Shown: positions 1 to 7,591 of the stretch, one piece after another
How positions within the stretch are numbered: position 1 is the stretch's first letter
Layout: every line of letters begins with the position of its first letter
Assembly (NCBI GenBank): GCA_035561075.1
Contig: DATMYF010000157.1
Location: 4,754 to 68,753 of the forward strand
Length of the DNA stretch: 64,000 nucleotides
Source: JAMCRM01 sp035561075
GTDB lineage: Bacteria; Acidobacteriota; Terriglobia; Bryobacterales; Bryobacteraceae
Reading direction: 5' to 3'
Position numbers and translations under genes: made by a program
Notes under the pieces: model-generated
Databases searched by the model: none
The model's input: the letters and a program-made list of their open reading frames with translations, nothing else
What the model was told of the DNA's origin: nothing

Positions 1-129
1 GAAGACCTGGACGCGTTTACGGGCGATCATGGCTCTCCGCAACCGCCTGATGAGCTCCTCACTCTTGCCCGAAAACATAGGGCCACAGATCACTTCAATC
101 CAGCCGATATTGCCGTTCAGAATATCCAT
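1..129 (-). CDS. tdk: Thymidine kinase, N-terminal part (cut by window edge)
   Basis: The reverse strand from an ATG at 127-129 reads 43 codons without a stop to the window edge. The peptide contains WIEVICGPMFSGKSEELIRR, which carries the P-loop GPMFSGKS (residues 16-23) typical of type II thymidine kinases, followed by a basic stretch ending VQVF. The family phosphorylates thymidine with ATP in pyrimidine salvage. Only the nucleotide-binding start is visible; the lasso and zinc-binding parts lie outside. It is divergent from the peptidase gene at 193, with a shared 63-base intergenic region and no obvious Shine-Dalgarno sequence. The family call is firm even though the gene is partial. Confidence 0.88.
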   Translation of the reverse strand, partial: MDILNGNIGWIEVICGPMFSGKSEELIRRLRRAMIARKRVQVF

Positions 130-192
130 TTGAACGTACAGGATGGCACAATTCCAGGGGCCGAATCCAGCGATCGGCTACAATCAGATCAC

Positions 193-2346
193 ATGCGCCG
201 CATGGCTTTTGCCCTGCCGATCACGCTGGCGATTCTGCCTCTTCTGCACGCCGCGGAAAAGAAGCCGGTTACGGTCGAAGTGGCGGCATCGGCACCCGCC
301 GCTGGCCCTGGTTTCGGCCCAATCGTCTGGGCGCCGGATGGCAAACGCTTCGTCTGGGCTGAAAAGCGCGTCTTGTGGATCTATGACATACCCTCGGCGC
401 AGCGGAAGCAGGTCGCCGACCTCGCCAAACTGGACGCCCAAGCGGTCAAATACGACCCCCCAGAGGCTTTTAAGTGGCAAAATCGGGGCGTTAGCGAGGC
501 AAATATCCAGTGGGCGGCATCCGGCGAGCGGATATTGATCCGCGCCGGGGGCGATCTGTTTTTTCTCAACACCGGAACAGGAACAGCCGAACAGCTCACC
601 GCTACGGATTTCCCCGAAGGTGACCCCAAGCTCTCGCCCGACGGCCGCCGCGTATCCTTCCGTCGCGATCACGACCTCTACACCCTGGAGATCGCTTCGA
701 AGAAGATCACCCGCCTGACGCGCGACGGCTCTCCGACGTTGCTGAACGGCGAACTCGACTGGGTTTATCCGGAGGAGTTGCAACTCGGCACCGCGCACTG
801 GTGGTCCCCCGATTCCACACGCGTCGCCTACCTGCAATTCGATATCGGCCACGAATGGACCTACCCCCATGCGGATCTGCTGCCGATCCCGGCGCGCTTT
901 GAGCCCCAGCGCTACCCAAAGGCCGGATCGCCAAATGCCGATGTGCGGCTCGGGGTTGTGGCGGCATCCGGCGGAGAGACCCGTTGGATGGACCTTGGGG
1001 ACACGCGTGACGCCTTGCTGGCGCGCGTCGCGTGGTCGCCGGATTCGCGCGCATTGTTCGCCCAGAGGCTGAACCGCATCCAGAACCGGTTGGACCTGCT
1101 GAACGCCGATGCGCAATCCGGCATCGCACGCCAGGTGCTGCGGGAGCAGGACCGCTACTGGGTGAATCTCGACGACGTCTTCCGCTTCATCGGCGATGGC
1201 AGCCGGTTCCTATGGGGCAGCGAGCGCGACGGCTTCCGCCACCTCTATCTGTACGGCGCGGACGGGCGCCTCATCCGACAGCTCACCCGCGGTGAGTGGG
1301 AGGTGGACGGGATCGCGGGCGTGGACGCCGAGGCGCGTGAGGTGTACTTCACGGCGTCCGAAGCCGGGCCGCTCGAACGGCAGTTCTACCGCGTGGGCTT
1401 GGACGGCAAACGGCGGCAGCGGCTTACCAAGACGCCGGGCACTCACGCTATCTCGATGTCCTCGACCTGCGAGTACTTCATGGACACCGCTTCCAGCCTC
1501 ACTGCGCCGCCTCGCCGTACCCTGCACGCGCAGGATGGCGCCGAAGCGGGAGTCTGGCAGGAATCGCCGGCCCAGGAATACGAAATCCTCCCCACCGAAA
1601 TCGTGAACGTGAAGGCGGCGGATGGCACTCTGCTCTACGGGAGACTGATCCGCCCCAAGGGCTTCGAGCCCGGCAAGAAGTACCCCGTGGTGACGATTGT
1701 CTACGGTGGGCCGCACGCCCAGAACGTGCGCGACGCGTGGGCCGGCGCCACCTGGGAACAGGCGCTGGCGCAGCGCGGCTTCGTCGTCTGGCAGCTCGAT
1801 AACCGTGGCACGGCGGGACGCGGCCATGCCTTCGAAGCCAAGGTGTTCCGCAACCTGGGCGCCGTGGAACTGGAAGACCAGCAGGCAGGCATCCGCCACC
1901 TGGTGGGAATGGGCGTCGCCGACCCCGCGCGCCTGGGCATCTACGGCTGGAGCTACGGCGGCTTCATGACGCTCTACACCCTCGCCAACGCGCCCGAGCT
2001 GTTCCGCGCGGGAATCGCGGGCGCCCCGGTCGCGGACTGGCGTAACTACGACACCATCTACACGGAGCGCTATATGGGGCTGCCGTCGGAGAACCCCGAT
2101 GGCTATCGCCGCAGCGCCCCCGTCCACAAGGCGGCGGACATCACCGCGAGGGTTATGCTGGTGCACAACCTGGAGGACGACAACGTTCACTTCCAGAACA
2201 CCATGCAGGTGGCCGATGCCCTCCAGCGCGCGAACAAGCGCTTCGAGATGATGATTTACAACCAGAAGACCCACGGGGTGGCTGGGACCCACCGGCGCCA
2301 CATGCTGGAATCGATGACGGAGTTCTTCGAGCGGCATTTGAAGTGA
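193..2346 (+). CDS. Dipeptidyl-peptidase IV family serine peptidase (S9)
   Basis: The 717-residue protein has a signal-peptide-like start (MRRMAFALPITLAILPLLHA), a beta-propeller region to about residue 470 and a C-terminal alpha/beta-hydrolase domain. The nucleophile lies in GWSYGG (Ser587). The probable Asp is in EDDNVHF (Asp662) and the His in KTHG (His694). DWVYPEEL in the propeller matches the double-Glu motif that binds the substrate N-terminus in DPP IV. It should release N-terminal dipeptides, often X-Pro, outside the cytoplasm. The reading frame is open from a TTG at 130, but the ATG at 193 starts the signal peptide and follows TACAAT (179-184) by eight bases. No Shine-Dalgarno is seen, so a leaderless transcript is possible. 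Confidence 0.9.
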   Translation: MRRMAFALPITLAILPLLHAAEKKPVTVEVAASAPAAGPGFGPIVWAPDGKRFVWAEKRVLWIYDIPSAQRKQVADLAKLDAQAVKYDPPEAFKWQNRGVSEANIQWAASGERILIRAGGDLFFLNTGTGTAEQLTATDFPEGDPKLSPDGRRVSFRRDHDLYTLEIASKKITRLTRDGSPTLLNGELDWVYPEELQLGTAHWWSPDSTRVAYLQFDIGHEWTYPHADLLPIPARFEPQRYPKAGSPNADVRLGVVAASGGETRWMDLGDTRDALLARVAWSPDSRALFAQRLNRIQNRLDLLNADAQSGIARQVLREQDRYWVNLDDVFRFIGDGSRFLWGSERDGFRHLYLYGADGRLIRQLTRGEWEVDGIAGVDAEAREVYFTASEAGPLERQFYRVGLDGKRRQRLTKTPGTHAISMSSTCEYFMDTASSLTAPPRRTLHAQDGAEAGVWQESPAQEYEILPTEIVNVKAADGTLLYGRLIRPKGFEPGKKYPVVTIVYGGPHAQNVRDAWAGATWEQALAQRGFVVWQLDNRGTAGRGHAFEAKVFRNLGAVELEDQQAGIRHLVGMGVADPARLGIYGWSYGGFMTLYTLANAPELFRAGIAGAPVADWRNYDTIYTERYMGLPSENPDGYRRSAPVHKAADITARVMLVHNLEDDNVHFQNTMQVADALQRANKRFEMMIYNQKTHGVAGTHRRHMLESMTEFFERHLK

Positions 2347-2364
2347 AGCGCTAGAATCTTCTTG

Positions 2365-3498
2365 ATGACCCGACGTGACTTTCTCGGTACAACCGCCGCG
2401 TTGCCGGCGGCAGCCCAGGTCCAGACGGCCGAAACCGGCTTTACTTCCCTCTTCGACGGGCAGAGCCTGCGCGGATGGGATATCGTGGATGGCCCCGAAT
2501 CGGCGTTCTACGTGAAGGACGGCGCAATTGTGGTGCATGAAGGCACCGGTTTTCCGTGCTGGCTGCGGTCTGAGCGCGAGTACGAAAATTTCGATTTCCG
2601 GGGCCAGTACTTTATCAAAGGCTGGATGGACTCCGGCATCTACATCCACGCGCCGGAACACGGCCGGCCCATCTGGAACGGGATGCAGTTCCACATCTTC
2701 CACAACAACGTGGAGCAGCCCCAGATCAGTTCCAACGGTGCCATCCTGCCCGTGGTGCCGCCGCTCAAGATCAACGTCCGCAACAAGGAAGAGTGGAACG
2801 ACTTCCGAATCCTCATGGACTGGCCGAGGTTCCAAGCCTGGACTAACGGGGAATTGGTGCAGGATATCGACCTCGAAAAGCACCCTGAACTGCGCTATCG
2901 CCTGCGCCGCGGCTTCCTGGGGTTCATGTCGCTCTCCTATCCGATCCGCTTCCGCAACCTGCAAATTCGCGAGCTGCCCGCCAAAGAGAAGTGGCAGGTG
3001 CTCTACGGCGGGCCCTCCGACTTCGACAAATGGACGCTGACGCAGGGCGGCAAGGCGAAGTACGAGCCGCTCGGCCGGGTGCTGCACTGCGACGGCAACG
3101 GCAGCCTGGCCACCCTTGAGAAGTTCAAGGATTTCGAGCTGCGCCTCTATGTCCGGCACGACTTCCAGCACAACAGCGGCGTTCTCTTCCGCACCGGCGG
3201 CGACGGTCTCAAGAGCAAGCACTACTACGAAATCCAATTGCACGACGTGGAGGGCTCCCACTACCCGACCGGCTCCCTCTACCATCACAAGCGTGCCACC
3301 TACCCGCGCATCGAGGCTTACCAGTGGTGGCCCATGCACCTGATCGTAAAGGGCCCGTACTGCATGGTGCGGATCAATGGCGAAACGGTGATGGAGTACG
3401 AGAAGCTGGACGTCCTCGAAGAAGGTCCGATCGAGCTTCAGGCGCACGCGCCCGGCCGGTGGACCGAGTTTAAGGACGTCCGGGTAAAGCGGCTGTAA
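2365..3498 (+). CDS. Two-domain DUF1080 (3-keto-disaccharide hydrolase-like) secreted protein
   Basis: The 377-residue protein begins with a Tat-like leader (TRRDFLGTTAALPAAA). It has two laminin-G/concanavalin-like DUF1080 domains, at roughly residues 25-195 (FTSLFDGQSLRGWDIVDG) and 205-377 (YGGPSDFDKWTLTQGG, then SGVLFRTGGDG). DUF1080 proteins are very common in Acidobacteriota and Planctomycetota. Some hydrolyse 3-keto-glycosides, and others may only bind carbohydrate. The ATG at 2365 is preferred over the TTG just before it, because TAGAAT (2352-2357) lies seven bases upstream and no Shine-Dalgarno is present. It follows the peptidase gene by 18 bases. The substrate cannot be told from sequence. 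Confidence 0.82.
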   Translation: MTRRDFLGTTAALPAAAQVQTAETGFTSLFDGQSLRGWDIVDGPESAFYVKDGAIVVHEGTGFPCWLRSEREYENFDFRGQYFIKGWMDSGIYIHAPEHGRPIWNGMQFHIFHNNVEQPQISSNGAILPVVPPLKINVRNKEEWNDFRILMDWPRFQAWTNGELVQDIDLEKHPELRYRLRRGFLGFMSLSYPIRFRNLQIRELPAKEKWQVLYGGPSDFDKWTLTQGGKAKYEPLGRVLHCDGNGSLATLEKFKDFELRLYVRHDFQHNSGVLFRTGGDGLKSKHYYEIQLHDVEGSHYPTGSLYHHKRATYPRIEAYQWWPMHLIVKGPYCMVRINGETVMEYEKLDVLEEGPIELQAHAPGRWTEFKDVRVKRL

Positions 3499-3562
3499 AC
3501 AGGCCGGCAACCAATCCCCCACCCGCCGCGGCGAGGAACGTCTGATTGACCCAGGGTAAACA

Positions 3563-6154
3563 ATGAGATACAGAATCAGGCTCGTCACCGCCGCGGCTGC
3601 GGCACTTTTGATAGGCCACGGCTGTCTGCCGCGTGCCGCGATGGCGCAGGTCCGGATCACCTCGCCCGAGAGTTTCTTCGGATTCCAACTCGGCAGCGAC
3701 CGGAAGATGGCGCGGTGGGACAGGATCGTGGAGTATTTCGGCGTACTCGAGAAAGAGAGCGCCGGCCGCATGAAGGTTGTCAACATGGGGCCCACCACGA
3801 TGGGGAATCCGTTTCTCGCGGTGGTCATTTCGTCCGCCAATAACCTTGCCCGGCTGGACCGCCTGCGCGAGGTGAATGCACGACTCAGCGATCCGCGCGG
3901 CATCGCGGAGCAGGAGATCAGCAAGCTGGTGTCCGAGGGCCGGGCGGTGATCTGCCAGTCGATGAGCCTGCACGCCAGTGAGATCGGGGGTACCCAGATG
4001 GCCCCGGAGCTGGCCTACGACCTGCTCACGCGCGGTGACGAGGAGACCCGGCGGATCCTCGACGAAGTGATCTTTTTCATGGTGCCGTCCTTCAACCCGG
4101 ACGGGAACATCATGGTCACGGACTGGTACAACAAGACCCTCGGCACGGAATACGAGGGTTCGAGCCTGCCGTGGCTCTTCCATAAGTACGTGGGTCACGA
4201 CAACAACCGCGACGCTTTCCAGGCCAACATGGTGGAGTCGCAGTACATGGCCAAGCTGATCCTGCGGGACTGGGTCCCCCAGGCCTACGTGGACCACCAC
4301 CACCAGTATTCCTACGGCGCCCGCATCTACCTTCCGCCGTACTCCGAGCCGGTGCGTCCTTACGCTGACCCGTTGCTGTGGCGCGAGATGAGCTGGTACG
4401 GCGCTCACATGGCCTACAAGCAGGAAGAGGCGGGTAAATCCGGGGCTCTCAACAATGCCAGTTATCCGGGCTGGGGGCACTTCGGTTTTCACTGGATGAC
4501 AGCCTTCCACAACATTGCGGGAATGCTGACTGAATCGGCCCACGCGAAGATGGCCACCCCGATCTTCATTCACCCCGACCAGTTGAAGGGCGGGGGGCGG
4601 GGTATGCCTGTTTACGATGTCCAGACCAACTTCCCGAATCCGTGGCCGGGCGGCTGGTGGAGGCTGCGGGAGATCGTGGAGCGGCAGAAGATCGCCGCCT
4701 GGGCGGTGTTGGACCTGGCTGCCCGCAACAAAGATACGGTGCTGTGGAACGCGTACCTGAAGGCAAAGCACCAGACCGAGCGGGGGGCCGCCGGCAAGCC
4801 TGTGGCCTACGCGATCCCCGCCGTGCAGCACGATTCTCTGACCGCCGCCCTGATGGTGAACAAGTTGCTTGGGCAGGGCATCGAAGTCCACCAGGCTCCC
4901 CAGGGGTTCACTACCTCCGGCGGCATGACGTATCCTCCGGGCTCGTGGGTCGTTTCCATGGCGCAGCCCAAGATGGGAGTAATACGTTACCTACTGGGCC
5001 GTACCTTTTACCCGGATAACGACTGGACCCGGGCGCGCGACGGCTCGCCCCTCCTACCGTACGACCTGGCCACCGATACCATGTTCGAGTTCATGGGGGT
5101 GCGGGTGGACCCGCTCGATGAAGCCGTGGCGCCCACAGGTCTCCGCAAGCTGACCGGGCTCATCCGGCCCTCTGGAAAGGTGGTGCGCGGTAGTGGGGGT
5201 TATGTTTTCGACGGGCGACTGAACGACAGCTTCAAAGCCCTGAACCTGCTGTGGGCCAAAGGCGTGAAGGTGCAGCGGGTGACCGCTCCCCGCACAGGGC
5301 TGCGGCCGGGCGATCTTGTGCTTTCGGATGCTCCCCGGGAGTTGCTCATTGAAATTGCCGGCCAGACCGGCGTTGATTTTCGCCCCCTTGAGCGAGCGTC
5401 AGGGGCCACCGAACTCCGGCGTCTGCGCCTCGGTGTATTCCAGCGGTACCGCGGTGGCAGCACCGACGAGGGCTGGACGCGTTGGCTGCTGGAACACTAC
5501 GGTTTCCCCTACACAACGCTGCTTGACGCGGAGATCCGGAAGGGCGGCCTGAACGAGCGTTACGACGTCGTGATTCTGCCCAACGACTCGCCATCTAACA
5601 TCACGGGTGAGAGGAACGCACGGGAGGCCCTCGCCGACGAGGACTGGCCACCCGAGTACCGCAGCCATCTGGGCGGCGAAGGGATTGACGCACTGAAAGC
5701 GTTTGTCCAAAAGGGTGGAACGCTGGTTACCATGGGCGATGCCTGCGGATTCGCGGTGGATAAACTCGGGCTAGCCCTGCGCAACGTGACCGCCAACAAG
5801 AGTTCCAAGGAGTTCTGGTGCCCGGGTTCCACCTTGAAGGTGAAAGTGGATACGGCGCATCCACTGGCGTACGGGATGCCCGGTGACGCCCTGGCGACCT
5901 ATCTCGGCGGCAACCCGGCCTTCGAGGTTATGCCGACCCAGCACAATGAGCGCTACGAAACGGTGGTGCGCTACGGCGACCGCGACCTTCTCCAGAGCGG
6001 CTCCCTGATTGGCGAGCAGACCCTGGCGAAGAAGGCGGCTATGGTGGCGGCCCAGTATGGAGAGGGACGCGTGATCCTGATCGGTTTCCGGCCTCAACAC
6101 CGCGCGCAGACATACGGAACTTTCAAACTCCTGTTCAATGCGCTGGTGCGCTAG
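3563..6154 (+). CDS. M14-family zinc carboxypeptidase-like secreted protein
   Basis: The 863-residue protein has a signal-like N-terminus (RLVTAAAAALLIGHGCLP), an M14 metallopeptidase domain and a large C-terminal region. The HxxE zinc motif is in SLHASEIGG (His137, Glu140). A third His ligand is probably within the DHHHQ run (residues 245-247), and the general base is probably Glu324 in GMLTESAHAK. The region from about residue 600 (RLRLGVFQRYRGG, VVILPNDS, GGTLVTMGDACG) resembles the class I glutamine-amidotransferase-like fold seen in many large bacterial M14 proteins. It probably trims peptides or cell-wall fragments outside the cytoplasm. It lies 64 bases after the DUF1080 gene on the same strand. 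Confidence 0.83.
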   Translation: MRYRIRLVTAAAAALLIGHGCLPRAAMAQVRITSPESFFGFQLGSDRKMARWDRIVEYFGVLEKESAGRMKVVNMGPTTMGNPFLAVVISSANNLARLDRLREVNARLSDPRGIAEQEISKLVSEGRAVICQSMSLHASEIGGTQMAPELAYDLLTRGDEETRRILDEVIFFMVPSFNPDGNIMVTDWYNKTLGTEYEGSSLPWLFHKYVGHDNNRDAFQANMVESQYMAKLILRDWVPQAYVDHHHQYSYGARIYLPPYSEPVRPYADPLLWREMSWYGAHMAYKQEEAGKSGALNNASYPGWGHFGFHWMTAFHNIAGMLTESAHAKMATPIFIHPDQLKGGGRGMPVYDVQTNFPNPWPGGWWRLREIVERQKIAAWAVLDLAARNKDTVLWNAYLKAKHQTERGAAGKPVAYAIPAVQHDSLTAALMVNKLLGQGIEVHQAPQGFTTSGGMTYPPGSWVVSMAQPKMGVIRYLLGRTFYPDNDWTRARDGSPLLPYDLATDTMFEFMGVRVDPLDEAVAPTGLRKLTGLIRPSGKVVRGSGGYVFDGRLNDSFKALNLLWAKGVKVQRVTAPRTGLRPGDLVLSDAPRELLIEIAGQTGVDFRPLERASGATELRRLRLGVFQRYRGGSTDEGWTRWLLEHYGFPYTTLLDAEIRKGGLNERYDVVILPNDSPSNITGERNAREALADEDWPPEYRSHLGGEGIDALKAFVQKGGTLVTMGDACGFAVDKLGLALRNVTANKSSKEFWCPGSTLKVKVDTAHPLAYGMPGDALATYLGGNPAFEVMPTQHNERYETVVRYGDRDLLQSGSLIGEQTLAKKAAMVAAQYGEGRVILIGFRPQHRAQTYGTFKLLFNALVR

Positions 6155-6221
6155 TTTTGTTCTGAAAATAACTGGACTTACACGTCTGGTGTTAGAACGC
6201 ATTCCGCTGTAGACTGCTGGC

Positions 6222-7538
6222 ATGGCACGGTCCTACACTCGATTGAACCGGCGGGCTTTGCTCGCCTGCGTTCCAGCGGCCGCGGCAGGCCTCTCCGCCG
6301 CTCAGAGCAGCATTCCGGGAGCGAAAGCGCCGCGCCCGTCCACCGGGAATCCCGGCACCCAGTTCTACGACGAGCAGGAGAGTCGCGAAGTCGCGGAGGC
6401 GCTCCGGTCGCGCACCCTGTTTCGCTGGTACGGGCCGTCCAAGCCGGAAAAGGTAGGCTCGTTCGAGAAGGCATTCGCCGAGTACATGGGCGCTAAGTAC
6501 GCCCTGGCGGTCACCTCCGGGACGGCGGCGCTGCACTGCGCCCTAACCGCGCTCGGCGTCGGACCCGGCGACGAGGTGATCCTTCCCGCCTGGGCCTGGT
6601 ATGCATGCTACAACACCATCCTGATGACGGGCGCGCTGCCGGTCTTCGCCGAGAACGATGAAACCCTGAACATCGATCCGGCGGACGTGGAGAAGAAGAT
6701 CACGCCCCAGACCAAGGCCATCATGGTGCTGCACCTTTACGGCTGCGCGGCCGATATGGACAAGATCCTGGCCATCGCGCGCCGGCACAACGTCCGGGTG
6801 CTCGAAGACACCGCCCAGGGGCTCGGCGCACAGTACAAGGGCAAGCGGCTCGGCACGCTCGGCGACATAGGGATCTATAGCTTCCAGATCTCCAAAACCA
6901 TTACCTCCGGCGAGGGTGGGGCGGTGGTCGCAAACGACCCGGCACTGTTCGAGCGTGCCGCGCGGTTTCATGACCTGGGACTGCTGCGGCCGCCGCACGA
7001 GGCGCTGCTCGGCGCGAAGTCAATGTCCGGGTTTGTAGGGGTGAATTACCGGATGAACGAACTGACCGGCGCGGTGATGTGCGCGCAATTGCGCAAACTC
7101 GACACGATCGTCGCCGCCTTCCGCCGGAACGCCCGGTACGTGCGCGACAACATCCAAGGCCTGCCCGGGCTCGAGTTGCGCCGCCTTCCGGATCCGGATG
7201 GTGAGATCGGCTCCGCTGTGTTCGTATTCCTCAAGAGCAAGCAGGCGCGCGATGCGTTCCTGAAGGCCATGCGGGCGGAGAAAGCCTCGGCCGGGGCGCC
7301 CGGGGCTTCGCTCTACCTGCCGGCTGTTCCGCATATCGAACAGAAGGTAGCCGTGCATCCGGCTTGGCCGTCGTTCAACACTCCGCGCGGCAAGGCAATC
7401 CGTTACGGCGCGGGGTGCTGCCCGCGAACGGTGGAGTTGTACGACCGCTGCGCCAGCATCCCCATCGGGCCCAAAGACACGCAGGAGAATCTGCAGGACC
7501 TGGTGGCCGCGATCAAGAAAGCCAGCCGGGCGGTGTGA
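6222..7538 (+). CDS. DegT/DnrJ/EryC1-type PLP aminotransferase with Tat-like leader
   Basis: The 438-residue protein has a fold-type I sugar-aminotransferase domain from about residue 50. Support includes VTSGTAALHCALTALG, the cofactor-stacking region LEDTAQGLGA, and the Schiff-base lysine in FQISKTITSGEGG (Lys225). The family transfers an amino group to keto-sugars, normally in the cytoplasm. Here about 45 residues precede the domain, including a twin-arginine-like leader (LNRRALLACVPAAAAGLSAA), so the enzyme may be exported or the leader may be non-functional. The promoter-like TAGACT (6210-6215) ends six bases before ATG. No other nucleotide-sugar genes are adjacent. Confidence 0.85.
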   Translation: MARSYTRLNRRALLACVPAAAAGLSAAQSSIPGAKAPRPSTGNPGTQFYDEQESREVAEALRSRTLFRWYGPSKPEKVGSFEKAFAEYMGAKYALAVTSGTAALHCALTALGVGPGDEVILPAWAWYACYNTILMTGALPVFAENDETLNIDPADVEKKITPQTKAIMVLHLYGCAADMDKILAIARRHNVRVLEDTAQGLGAQYKGKRLGTLGDIGIYSFQISKTITSGEGGAVVANDPALFERAARFHDLGLLRPPHEALLGAKSMSGFVGVNYRMNELTGAVMCAQLRKLDTIVAAFRRNARYVRDNIQGLPGLELRRLPDPDGEIGSAVFVFLKSKQARDAFLKAMRAEKASAGAPGASLYLPAVPHIEQKVAVHPAWPSFNTPRGKAIRYGAGCCPRTVELYDRCASIPIGPKDTQENLQDLVAAIKKASRAV

Positions 7539-7551
7539 CGCTTACTTCCCG

Positions 7552-7580
7552 AGCACCCTCTGCCGCGCATTGAGGGTGCT
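7552..7580 (+). terminator. Hairpin between the DegT aminotransferase and UPF0182 genes
   Basis: A perfect nine-base stem, AGCACCCTC (7552-7560) with GAGGGTGCT (7572-7580), encloses an 11-base loop. There is no T-tract. The last base of the right arm is the first base of TACACT, the likely -10 box of the UPF0182 gene, so it could end transcription of the upstream gene, act as an operator, or both. Confidence 0.45.
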
Positions 7581-7591
7581 ACACTCCGGGG

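Noticed and set aside
130..192. TTG start extending the DPP IV peptidase
   Set aside because: The extra residues are not signal-like and would bury the natural signal peptide. The -10-like TACAAT falls just before the ATG at 193.
1210..3924. A 904-codon open frame on the minus strand
   Set aside because: It lies opposite the DPP IV and DUF1080 genes, which have clear family motifs. Its composition is the typical shadow of GC-rich codons, with no recognisable domain and no sensible start.
3470..4891. A 473-codon open frame on the minus strand
   Set aside because: It is antisense to the M14 peptidase domain with its HxxE motif. The translated product is His/Gly/Val-rich shadow sequence.
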